Shown piece by piece: positions 6,743 to 14,068 of a stretch of DNA of 22,379 nucleotides. The translations under genes were made by a program, and so were the position numbers. Every line of letters begins with the position of its first letter. Position 1 is the stretch's first letter. This DNA is from Candidatus Gottesmanbacteria bacterium RIFOXYB1_FULL_47_11 (GTDB taxonomy: Bacteria > Patescibacteriota > Microgenomatia > UBA10105 > UBA927), in assembly GCA_001779455.1 (NCBI GenBank), contig MFKE01000016.1:101736-124114 (forward strand), read 5' to 3'. The notes under the pieces were generated by a model, which was not told the DNA's origin, searched no databases, and saw only the letters and a list, made by a program, of their open reading frames with translations.

Positions 6743-7399
6743 TCAGGAAATAGAAACTATATGGTTCTCATCAGAAATTTCCTCTTCGGTTAAACGTTTT
6801 TTCTCTACTACCGCAGCTGCAAATAATTTGTTTAATTCCTTTTCCGCCTTTCTAGTACTCATCCTTTTCCAAAAATCAATAGTATTAATACTGCTATTGT
6901 CGTTTATATATTTTTCTAGATATTTATTGCCAACACCCGTTCTCACTAAACCATAGTGTCGTTTAGATTCAAAATGCAATCCCCCAGAATCGAAAGACCA
7001 AAATAGTTCATTGATTTTAAATTTACTATCAAGACTGGTTTTCCCACAGATTATGAAGCCTATTGTTGTGGAATCACTTCTGTTATGACGAAAATTGTCT
7101 TCGAGTTGTTGTTGAATATTGCTTTCGATAAAACTCCTGAAATCATCTATTATCTGGAATAGATTTTTGCCTACCCATCGATTTGATGCTTCATAATCTG
7201 AACAAAACGTTTCCCATGATTTGTTCTGCATTTCATTAACACCATGATTACAAATCGCAACCTCTCCGTTTCTGAATTGATAAATTTTGTTTAAATCGTC
7301 TTTGTATTCTATACGTCCATTGTCGTACTGTCTCTTGCTTCGTTTATCAGCGCAGATGCATATTCCATCTTTACATAATGCAGTCAAGATTAACGTCAT
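6743..7399 (-). CDS. Proteasome/HslV-like N-terminal-threonine (Ntn) hydrolase
   Basis: This 218-aa protein begins MTLILTALCKDGICICADKRSK. After removal of Met the sequence places Thr at 1, Asp at 17 (in CADKR) and Lys at about 37 (LNKIYQF). These match the proteasome beta-type catalytic set Thr1, Asp17 and Lys33 with a small insertion. The early pattern of beta-strand, DG turn, ADKR and later GEVAICNHG and VRTGVGNKYL matches Ntn proteases such as proteasome beta, HslV and relatives. Such enzymes usually assemble into rings and degrade or process proteins; no ATPase partner is encoded here. The first codon overlaps the stop of the DUF262 gene by one base (TAATG), so the two are translationally coupled. 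It is the last gene of the defence operon. The fold is confident; the substrate is unknown. Confidence 0.75.
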   Translation of the reverse strand: MTLILTALCKDGICICADKRSKRQYDNGRIEYKDDLNKIYQFRNGEVAICNHGVNEMQNKSWETFCSDYEASNRWVGKNLFQIIDDFRSFIESNIQQQLEDNFRHNRSDSTTIGFIICGKTSLDSKFKINELFWSFDSGGLHFESKRHYGLVRTGVGNKYLEKYINDNSSINTIDFWKRMSTRKAEKELNKLFAAAVVEKKRLTEEEISDENHIVSIS

Positions 7400-9825
7400 T
7401 ATGATTCCTTCACTCGTTTGCGGATAATCTCTTGTATCACCTCAAGGTCATTATCATTCAACAAGTGAAACCGCACCTGTCCATAACGACCATGACGATC
7501 AAGAATTGATGTGGGGTCGGATAACCGTTCTTTGAGAATTTTCATATCTTCAGTTGTTGTAAATTGTAGTTCTCCATATACCCAGTTGTTTGCGTAGTAA
7601 TAGAACAGAATGAGTTCGTCACCCTGTTTGAGTGATCGAAAAGATCCGGCGCCGGGAGTGATAGACACTCGACCATTCGGATATTCTTTTGCTATCCAGT
7701 CCGGCATTAATCGAACCATACGGCGTACAAAATCACTTTTCACTCGTTTCTCGGTTACGTCTTCCGGTTCAGGAGCGCTCACCGTACGAGTTTTCCAGTT
7801 ATCTGTCTCCTCTACAACTTCTTTCTTTATAACTTTTAACACCTGCGAAAACCATTCGAGAGCTGCTTCACCATCTCGTTGCAAGACTATATCAATTTCC
7901 CGGTTATGTTTCACCGCATTTCGAAAGTCTTTGAAGGCAATAAATCGTTTCTCGACCTCAAACTTGGATCGAAAGGTACTTTCGAAGTATTGCCAGTTTT
8001 TGAGAATCATATTGGAGTAATCCATGATGTCGCAAAAACTCAAACTCTCAAAAGCAGTGATATCGAGCCATGTCTTGCCGGGATTCTTCCTCAAAAACTC
8101 ACTCACTTTTTCCTGAATTTTTTCTTTTATATCTCCTGGAATGCAGGTGGTCCAATAATCTTTTCCAACAGAGGCACTCAACGTTTTATCTATGAGTGTC
8201 CGGAGAAGTAGCTCAATCTCGTCTAGAGCTTTATTTGCATTGGTCCCAGCGACTTGGAGAATTTTTGATCCCAAGAGTCGTTCAAACTCTTGAAATATTG
8301 CTTGTGCCCGTTCTTGAAGAAAGAGTTTATAGTTATTGGTTTTGATCGCTTCGTCATAGGAAATGAGTTGTGCTTCTAGCGCATCATTAAAGTCTGGATT
8401 TTCCTGCGCGTAGGTTGCAAAATAATCGCTTGGTGCTTTATTGAGTATTTCTTTGTTTAGCTCTGCCGGAATAAAACAGAAGTTGGCTAGCGAAAACTCA
8501 TTACTAAATTTTTGTTTCTTCAAGAAATGCTTTGGAAATATGTGATGTTTTTCCGGGCTATTGAAATCGGAACACAAAGAGTAGTCCATAGCAAACATAT
8601 TATTGGTCTTGAAATGTTTCGGGTGACGAATGGCGAGCATACAGAAGAAAGCGTTGCGAAGAGCTGATCTGGTGCTGATTTTACTTTTGATAATTCGTTC
8701 CTCATCAAGGCTGATAGGATAGTTAACCTTGACGTCTACGTTCTCCAAGAGTTTATCAAACAATACTCGTCGGTCTTCTTCCATCCTGGTTTCTCGACTT
8801 GTAGCATACCGTTCACTCAAGGCGGCTTTCCAAAACCACTCGTTTACCTTTTCCGTCATTTGTTTAGTGAGAGAGCGCCCAGGAGCTTTGAAATAAAGAT
8901 ACGCCAAGAGCGAAATCATGGATGGGTACGGCACGAAGTCGTAAATTTTGGCTCCGAGGTTATTGGTTAAAAAATCAATGGATAATTTAATCGAGATGAC
9001 TATTTCTTCCCAATTGTCTTTCAATTGTTCTTTCGTCAGTTGTAATTGGTAGGAATTCTTGCAATACCCAGTAATAGCGAGAGAGGCAGCGTGGATTATA
9101 ACTTCGGGTGGAATGTTGCCGAACCCCTTTTTCTCCAAAAAGTCGTGAAGTTCAACGTATCTCTCTTTGAGGTCAAAATCCTCACCCCATGTACTGGCAA
9201 CCACCAAGTCAAAAATAGAAAGCCGTTTGCCACCCTGATTAATGCGCTCAAAGATATCGCTTGCTTCATCGAGTTCTTTTTCTCGGCAGATGATTACGGA
9301 TAGGGGATAGGTAGCAAAAATGCTTCGGCATTTTTCAAATACCCGTTTACGTTCATCGTTCAAACGGTTATAGATTTGCAGGTGTTTATTCTCATCCAAA
9401 ATGTCCTTGAAGGATGCATAATAATCACCCTCATGATAGCGAACAATAAATTCTTCTTTATCAAAGTCAAAACAAATTTGTGAATAGTTTGTTCCGTCTA
9501 CTGTAATCCCTTTAATGACTGCATAGAGAGATGTTGCGCGTTGTTGACCATCCAGAATATAGCGAATAGATGTATATGAGTCAGGAGGTTGGAGATTTAA
9601 CTCAGCAATATTGCGATAGAAAAGATTGTACTTTTTGTCTGCTTCCCAAATAAAGAAACTGCCGATAGGATACTCTTTATAGATAGAATCGAGTAATTTT
9701 ATTACTTTAGAGCGCTCCCAGACAAAATCCCGTTGAAAACGGGGGATCCGTAGATATCCATGCTCTATGTCATGAACGATATCGGATAATTTTAGCTCAT
9801 CAACTTTTATCTTTTGTTGTTGCAT
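7399..9825 (-). CDS. DUF262-HNH-HEPN multidomain defence protein (GmrSD-like)
   Basis: This protein is about 808 aa from the ATG at 9825; an in-frame ATG at 9879 adds 18 residues but overlaps the upstream gene by 47 bases. Using the 9825 start, residues about 8-215 are DUF262 (ParB/GmrS-like) with LRIPRFQRDFVW, the DGQQR motif at 92-96 and RINQGGKRLS near 194-203. In GmrSD-like enzymes this domain binds and hydrolyses NTP to control cleavage. An HNH (DUF1524-like) nuclease motif HHIFPK is at 427-432, with the trailing LANFCFIPAELNK. Residues about 525-675 are helical and carry FRNAVKHNRE, in which RNAVKH is the RX4H signature of HEPN RNases (Swt1-type). A beta-rich 100-residue tail follows. 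DUF262-DUF1524 proteins restrict modified phage DNA; the HEPN adds a possible RNase. It is coupled to the Ntn gene. Confidence 0.88.
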   Translation of the reverse strand: MQQQKIKVDELKLSDIVHDIEHGYLRIPRFQRDFVWERSKVIKLLDSIYKEYPIGSFFIWEADKKYNLFYRNIAELNLQPPDSYTSIRYILDGQQRATSLYAVIKGITVDGTNYSQICFDFDKEEFIVRYHEGDYYASFKDILDENKHLQIYNRLNDERKRVFEKCRSIFATYPLSVIICREKELDEASDIFERINQGGKRLSIFDLVVASTWGEDFDLKERYVELHDFLEKKGFGNIPPEVIIHAASLAITGYCKNSYQLQLTKEQLKDNWEEIVISIKLSIDFLTNNLGAKIYDFVPYPSMISLLAYLYFKAPGRSLTKQMTEKVNEWFWKAALSERYATSRETRMEEDRRVLFDKLLENVDVKVNYPISLDEERIIKSKISTRSALRNAFFCMLAIRHPKHFKTNNMFAMDYSLCSDFNSPEKHHIFPKHFLKKQKFSNEFSLANFCFIPAELNKEILNKAPSDYFATYAQENPDFNDALEAQLISYDEAIKTNNYKLFLQERAQAIFQEFERLLGSKILQVAGTNANKALDEIELLLRTLIDKTLSASVGKDYWTTCIPGDIKEKIQEKVSEFLRKNPGKTWLDITAFESLSFCDIMDYSNMILKNWQYFESTFRSKFEVEKRFIAFKDFRNAVKHNREIDIVLQRDGEAALEWFSQVLKVIKKEVVEETDNWKTRTVSAPEPEDVTEKRVKSDFVRRMVRLMPDWIAKEYPNGRVSITPGAGSFRSLKQGDELILFYYYANNWVYGELQFTTTEDMKILKERLSDPTSILDRHGRYGQVRFHLLNDNDLEVIQEIIRKRVKES

Positions 9826-9832
9826 GGTTCTA

Positions 9833-10588
9833 TTATATTTCAAATGCCCGAACTGCTTTTCTGTATTTGCAGAAATCACAATCTGGCCCGGGCTGTGGTA
9901 GCTTGTCGCCTTTTAAACAGTCAATCGCTTCTTTGACAGTTTTTTCTACCCAAGAATCATCCCCAGTATATGGGATAATTTTAATATTAAACTCAAGTTT
10001 ACCATCAAAGGCTTCTTTATCAGTATTACCGTTGCAATAGACAAAATATCCCGTTGAAGATACTTTGAAGCCGTTTTTCCTGAATAGCCACTGATATATT
10101 TCCATCTGACGTTTATAGCCAATTTGCCAATCAGCATCCAGTGTAACTTCTTCCTCTTTTGAAGTAGCTTTATAGTCAACGATGTAATACTCGCCCAATG
10201 GCGATACCCAGACGTCATCAACACCTCCCGTAACTACAACATTTGATCCATCAATCGCACACGTAATTCCTCCACGAAGAGAATCTCTCCATTCGTTTAT
10301 TTTGTCGTGCGCTAGTGGGACGGCATCAATCCCATACGATTTCATCAAGGGGTGGGTGGTACCTTTTGCTCTATGGATATCAAATTCTTTCTTGAGCAAT
10401 TTATCAACGGCAGAGTTGAGAGAAAATGGATAGCCGGGTGGTTGGGCTACTCCCAATTTACGATCAAGATAAAAACAGCGGGGACAGTTGATAAAAAGAT
10501 CAATTTTAGAACGGCTCAAACGGAACAGCTCCGTTGATTCCGGATTATATAAATTGTATTTTCTGTTCGGTCTGTAATATTGAGACAT
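9833..10588 (-). CDS. Cas4/RecB-like PD-(D/E)XK nuclease with paired cysteines
   Basis: This is a 251-aa protein. The ATG at 10588 is chosen because it follows the Shedu stop by one base, has GAAGGA just upstream, and avoids overlapping the upstream gene; a longer frame to 10642 exists. It begins the domain with LSRSKIDLFINCPRCFY, the S-x-S-x-(I/L)-x-x-F-x-x-C-P opening of RecB/Cas4-family nucleases. Catalytic residues are visible as GGVDD (D124/D125), IVDYKA (D138-x-K140) and RQMEIY (the Q-x-x-x-Y helix, 161-165). Cysteines C35, C38, C237 and C240 (CPRC and CDFC) could hold a zinc or iron-sulfur cluster as in Cas4/AddB. No cas genes or CRISPR array are present, so a stand-alone DNA-processing role in the defence operon is likelier. 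Confidence 0.85.
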   Translation of the reverse strand: MSQYYRPNRKYNLYNPESTELFRLSRSKIDLFINCPRCFYLDRKLGVAQPPGYPFSLNSAVDKLLKKEFDIHRAKGTTHPLMKSYGIDAVPLAHDKINEWRDSLRGGITCAIDGSNVVVTGGVDDVWVSPLGEYYIVDYKATSKEEEVTLDADWQIGYKRQMEIYQWLFRKNGFKVSSTGYFVYCNGNTDKEAFDGKLEFNIKIIPYTGDDSWVEKTVKEAIDCLKGDKLPQPGPDCDFCKYRKAVRAFEI

Positions 10589-10589
10589 A

Positions 10590-11624
10590 TTATCCTTCAA
10601 GCAAATCAGAAAGCATTTGAACTTTCTGAAATAGTTCGTCAAAAGTCACTATCTCAACCTGTTTAGAATCGCCACGATATAACTCAAAGGATGTTTTTTG
10701 TTCCGCATTTAGACCATTGACTACTTTTCCGATTATTACCATGCATTTTGGATTAAAGACCTGAAACGCTTTGTCAGTTTGTTGCCGCAAAGCGTAGTAA
10801 TTTTTTGAAAGTTCATCTTTATACTTTAATACTTGAACTGTCGAGCCTCCCAGATCGGTACTAATGCTGTAGGCATTATCTCTGTAGTGACTTCCCATTA
10901 AAGATGTTGTGGGCGTTTTTATCTCAACAACCAATACGTTATCTGAAAAACCATTTTTAAAAATGAAGTCAACAATATTTCCACCTTTATTGTCTATGCT
11001 TTTCCCTCCAACATAGGCTTTATCTTCGAGAAGGATTACTGGGTAGGGAAAAATTTGGGCAATAACCCAAGAGTTATCTTTAAAAAATGTTTGCCAAAAA
11101 CTTTCATCTCCATTGTTTTTGTTATCATCCCATACCTTCAAAACACTTTTTAAACTGTTAATGTTTGAAACGTAATTTAGCTTTTGGAGGTCTTCTATTT
11201 TTAAATCCTGTAGCTTTTCAAAGTTCTCTGGATTCTTCAAGAATTGTTCGATTATCGGTTTGGCGTTTTGAGGAGTTACAGCGAAACTAGCCTCTCCTGA
11301 TCGAATTCCGTACTCTTTAAACACACTATAATATTTATCCAATTCTGTGATTAGTGTCTTTAATTCTCCTGATTTTAATTCTAATTTTATCCATTCACCG
11401 TCTTTTAGTTTTGATAAATCCAATGTCTTGTAGTCTTCCCATTGTCCAGAAGGTTTTTTTCGCTGAAAAATAAAGTTCCCTCGAACACATGCGTCTTGAT
11501 CGTGAGGGTTATCTACAACTTCTGGTCTAAACATGAGTCGTGAGGTAGTAGTTACCCTCAATTCAATATCTTGACCCACCGCTGAAGTGAGAGATGTCGA
11601 TTTAGTTGTGATCAGATCATTCAT
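10590..11624 (-). CDS. sduA: Shedu-type nuclease (DUF4263)
   Basis: This 344-aa protein has a C-terminal Shedu/DUF4263 PD-(D/E)XK domain. The catalytic residues read in order as E174 (GDESFWQTFF), D219 (GGNIVDFIF), E234-x-K236 (VVEIKTPTT) and Q264 (TVQVLKYKDEL). The pattern EIKTP followed by a Tyr/Arg-rich helix and Q-x-x-x-Y is typical of Shedu. The N-terminal about 150 residues vary in this family and may sense the trigger; here they are beta-rich and then helical. Shedu acts as a single-gene anti-phage DNA nuclease in Bacillus and relatives (established knowledge). The start ATG overlaps the hsdS stop (ATGA), so it is coupled to the type I restriction genes. Assignment is by motif, and the length is near that of known members. 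Confidence 0.88.
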   Translation of the reverse strand: MNDLITTKSTSLTSAVGQDIELRVTTTSRLMFRPEVVDNPHDQDACVRGNFIFQRKKPSGQWEDYKTLDLSKLKDGEWIKLELKSGELKTLITELDKYYSVFKEYGIRSGEASFAVTPQNAKPIIEQFLKNPENFEKLQDLKIEDLQKLNYVSNINSLKSVLKVWDDNKNNGDESFWQTFFKDNSWVIAQIFPYPVILLEDKAYVGGKSIDNKGGNIVDFIFKNGFSDNVLVVEIKTPTTSLMGSHYRDNAYSISTDLGGSTVQVLKYKDELSKNYYALRQQTDKAFQVFNPKCMVIIGKVVNGLNAEQKTSFELYRGDSKQVEIVTFDELFQKVQMLSDLLEG

Positions 11625-12766
11625 ATTTGGTTTGGTTTCATGAATTTATTTAATGCACTATCAAATAGTTGCGATAGTTTTTCATTTTCCGTTTGAAGCG
11701 ATTGTTGATAAATTTGAATCTTCATAACTTCCTCAATCAAAAGTTTTTGTTTTTCAATTGGTAAAACGGCTATCTCAATATAATCAAATGTTTTCGCATT
11801 GACTCGAGGCAAATTCGTGCCAGTCATGCCCGCAAGCGTTTGTTTAACTATTTCTGGAAAACGTAATAGTATTGGAAGTAATTCTAGTCGTATCATATTC
11901 TCTTGCGCTTTTAAAACCCAAATATCCGTCGAACAGATACCATCCATTGTTGCAAGCCATACTTTATTTAAATATGGCCGTAATTTCCCATAAAGAGTGT
12001 CTCCCTTGCTAAATTTAGTTTTTGCACTTTTTATTGTCTTTGCAGTACACGGCGAAAATGAAACAAGTCTACCTGTATTAGATTCAATATTTTCTAATCC
12101 TATATAGTTAACCAATTTATCCCCTAAAGTGATCGGTAATACTGTTCTTGAACTCCGCAGGAATAATTCTCCTAATCTTTTTATTGTTCCTCCTGTTTGA
12201 GGTCTAAAAGCTCGAGATAAATGTGAGTTAAATAATTCTTTAACTTTTGTGATTTCTTTTTGATTTAACTCCTGCATTCTTTTGATAGCATCTAGTTTTT
12301 CAACAACCTGTTGTTGAACAGAGATGGGTGGAATTTCTATATCAAATTTTTTTAATGCCGTCGTGCTCAATTCTTTAAATGTTGTTCCAAACGAGGATTT
12401 TTCTAATCGTTTTTTGCTTGCTAATAGCCAATAGGCTAAATACCAGGGAAGCAATTCTTTTTTAGGAGTGAGGCCTTTAATTCCTTGATTGTATGTAGAA
12501 CGTGTGGCCACGATCCCAACGTGTCCGATGGTTGCTCGACTTGAAAGCAAGACTGTACCTTGTTCTGCTATTTTTGAATGTTTGATTGCTTCTTCTGTTA
12601 TTTGTCTTTCGCTGCTTGTTAAAACGGAAACAGTACCAGATGTGATTTCAGAGGGAGTAAACCATGGTACATTTCCAGTAAAATATTCAGCATGACTTGT
12701 GGGGGGAGTTCCGCCTCCGTTTATTACGCTAATATCTCCTAATTTTTTTATTTGCCAGTTATTCAT
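11621..12766 (-). CDS. hsdS: Type I restriction-modification specificity subunit HsdS
   Basis: This 381-aa DNA-recognition subunit positions HsdM and HsdR. It has the usual two target recognition domains. TRD1 is about residues 3-160 (WQIKKLGDISVINGGGTPPTS, VPWFTPSEI, LLSSRATIGHVGI), closed by the conserved helical spacer IPPISVQQQVVEKLDAI. TRD2 is about 195-345 (LGELFLRSSRTVLP, YIGLENIESNTGRL, YGKLRPYLNKVWLA, GTNLPRVNAKTFDYIEI), closed by LPIEKQKLLIEEVMKI. Two full TRDs imply a bipartite asymmetric target, which cannot be read from the sequence. It overlaps the membrane-protein gene upstream and the Shedu gene downstream, each by 4 bases (ATGA). No recombination half-genes or inverted hsdS copies are seen, so there is no sign of phase variation. 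Confidence 0.95.
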   Translation of the reverse strand: MNNWQIKKLGDISVINGGGTPPTSHAEYFTGNVPWFTPSEITSGTVSVLTSSERQITEEAIKHSKIAEQGTVLLSSRATIGHVGIVATRSTYNQGIKGLTPKKELLPWYLAYWLLASKKRLEKSSFGTTFKELSTTALKKFDIEIPPISVQQQVVEKLDAIKRMQELNQKEITKVKELFNSHLSRAFRPQTGGTIKRLGELFLRSSRTVLPITLGDKLVNYIGLENIESNTGRLVSFSPCTAKTIKSAKTKFSKGDTLYGKLRPYLNKVWLATMDGICSTDIWVLKAQENMIRLELLPILLRFPEIVKQTLAGMTGTNLPRVNAKTFDYIEIAVLPIEKQKLLIEEVMKIQIYQQSLQTENEKLSQLFDSALNKFMKPNQI

Positions 12767-13467
12767 AGTCCTAGTTGATAGCTAATCTTTTTTAAAGAAA
12801 AAAGAAACTTCGATTTTTGGATCAAAAACATATGCTTTAGAAAAGGTATAACATTGCCCCCTTGCAGCGCTTTCATCGTATTAGGGAGAGTCCATCTCAA
12901 ATTTATTTCTTCCAAATTTCTCAATCTACCCTGTTGGTCAAAAAAATTCTCATCGGTATCTTCAAAACAAAGTTCATAGTGGTATTTGTGAAGGTAAAAA
13001 CGAGCATTTGGATCTGCTGGCTCCATTGTCGTTAAAAGCCTTTCATCTGAAGTTCCTTTTACCGGAATCTCAAAAATGATTTTTAACTTTATTCCGGTTT
13101 TTGGTGTTAACTCGATGGGTAATGACAACATAGTTTTCTGATCGTTTAATACAATCCCACCAAACCCAAGTCTCAGCGCTGAATTCCTCTTTTTATTGTC
13201 AGCCCAAACTACGAGATATATCTTCAATATAGAATTGGTTTCTAAAGACTGATTTTTTACAGTTCCGGTATATTCAAAACGATAGTACTCGCCAATAGCA
13301 TCGCTTTTCTTTATGGCAGTACCGCTCATTCCTGAAAAATCGAATTTTAAACGAGGTCTTTTTTTAATTGCTTGTAATATCGTATATGGCAACAACAAAA
13401 GACCGGAAATAGAACCTAAATTCAACAATATTTTTACTATTTTGTCAGCACTATTAATGTAATCCAT
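12763..13467 (-). CDS. Single-pass membrane protein embedded in the type I RM operon
   Basis: This 234-aa protein of no recognised family lies between hsdM and hsdS. A single hydrophobic segment near residues 9-33 (VKILLNLGSISGLLLLPYTIL) is followed by KKRPR, which places the remaining about 200 residues in the cytoplasm by the positive-inside rule. That domain alternates beta-like stretches (YYRFEYTGTVKNQS, ILKIYLVVWADN, IKLKIIFEIPVKG, YHYELCFEDTDENFF) and ends in a basic helix (FLIQKSKFLFSLKKISYQLGL). The overall look is an immunoglobulin-like or C2-like beta sandwich, which is only an impression. Its stop overlaps the hsdS start (ATGA). Position and coupling suggest a function tied to the restriction complex, such as membrane tethering or an effector. 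Confidence 0.75.
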   Translation of the reverse strand: MDYINSADKIVKILLNLGSISGLLLLPYTILQAIKKRPRLKFDFSGMSGTAIKKSDAIGEYYRFEYTGTVKNQSLETNSILKIYLVVWADNKKRNSALRLGFGGIVLNDQKTMLSLPIELTPKTGIKLKIIFEIPVKGTSDERLLTTMEPADPNARFYLHKYHYELCFEDTDENFFDQQGRLRNLEEINLRWTLPNTMKALQGGNVIPFLKHMFLIQKSKFLFSLKKISYQLGL

Positions 13468-13470
13468 ATG

Positions 13471-13821
13471 TTAACTTTTTAACTTCTCAATAATTTTTCC
13501 CGCTACTTTCATTAATTTTTCTCTTGATTCCATATCGTCATCGAATATTTTTATTGTTCCTACTCCGTCCGCACAAAATTCAACCTTTTTGCTTGTGGAG
13601 TCTCCTTTAATACCAAACTTTTCATGACCAATTGCCCATGATGTGGACTTTGAGATAATTCCGAAGAATAAAATCACAAGGGAAACAAACAAAAACGTTC
13701 CGTCAATTGGAAGTCCTAAATTTTGGGCTAGTTTAACTATCAGCACCCACGTCAATAAATATATGATTGGAGAAATAAACTTCCAACTATTTCCTATAAA
13801 TGTTTTTAAACTCTTGTTCAT
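13471..13821 (-). CDS. Small two-helix membrane protein embedded in the type I RM operon
   Basis: This is a 116-aa protein. Two hydrophobic segments are seen at residues about 14-34 (WKFISPIIYLLTWVLIVKLA) and 40-58 (DGTFLFVSLVILFFGIISK). A C-terminal soluble part of about 55 residues follows with VEFCADGVGTIKIFDDDMES and a closing helix EKLMKVAGKIIEKLKS. The soluble tail would be cytoplasmic. No family is recognised. It is separated by 3 bases from the next membrane-protein gene and by 4 bases from the previous one, so it belongs to the operon. The two-helix-plus-domain design resembles small effector proteins that associate with membranes in other defence systems, but that parallel is inference. 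Confidence 0.7.
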   Translation of the reverse strand: MNKSLKTFIGNSWKFISPIIYLLTWVLIVKLAQNLGLPIDGTFLFVSLVILFFGIISKSTSWAIGHEKFGIKGDSTSKKVEFCADGVGTIKIFDDDMESREKLMKVAGKIIEKLKS

Positions 13822-13825
13822 ATTT

Positions 13826-14068
13826 CTATCCCAATAACACGCCGATTATCTGAATAATAAACCCTAACGCAAATAGCGAAAATCCTGCTATTCCTATTTT
13901 TTTGTCTTTTAGGTGTTTCTTTTGTGTGTAGTTTCCCTTTTTATCCATATTCAGGATATAGTCGTCATCAACATTTTTCTTTGTATTGATTTGCGGATAA
14001 AGGACAATAACAGAGGCTATCGTGTTCAATGCAAGACCTATTAGAGTTAACAATTTGCCAATATTCAT
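13826..14068 (-). CDS. Very small two-helix membrane protein following hsdM
   Basis: This is an 80-aa protein. Helix 1 is residues about 4-24 (GKLLTLIGLALNTIASVIVLY) and helix 2 about 58-79 (IGIAGFSLFALGFIIQIIGVLL). A charged loop of about 30 residues separates them (DDDYILNMDKKGNYTQKKHLKDKK). It is glycine-rich within the helices, which allows close packing or oligomerisation. Its ATG overlaps the hsdM stop (ATGA), so translation is coupled to the methyltransferase. No family is recognised. It is the first of three consecutive membrane-protein genes between hsdM and hsdS. Confidence 0.72.
   Translation of the reverse strand: MNIGKLLTLIGLALNTIASVIVLYPQINTKKNVDDDYILNMDKKGNYTQKKHLKDKKIGIAGFSLFALGFIIQIIGVLLG

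Noticed and set aside
9826..9879. 18-residue N-terminal extension of the DUF262 protein
   Set aside because: It would overlap the upstream nuclease gene by 47 bases, and the DUF262 domain begins a few residues after the ATG at 9825. It cannot be fully excluded.
11621..12766. Phase-variable hsdS arrangement
   Set aside because: There is only one hsdS with two complete TRDs, no inverted partial copies, and no recombinase next to it.
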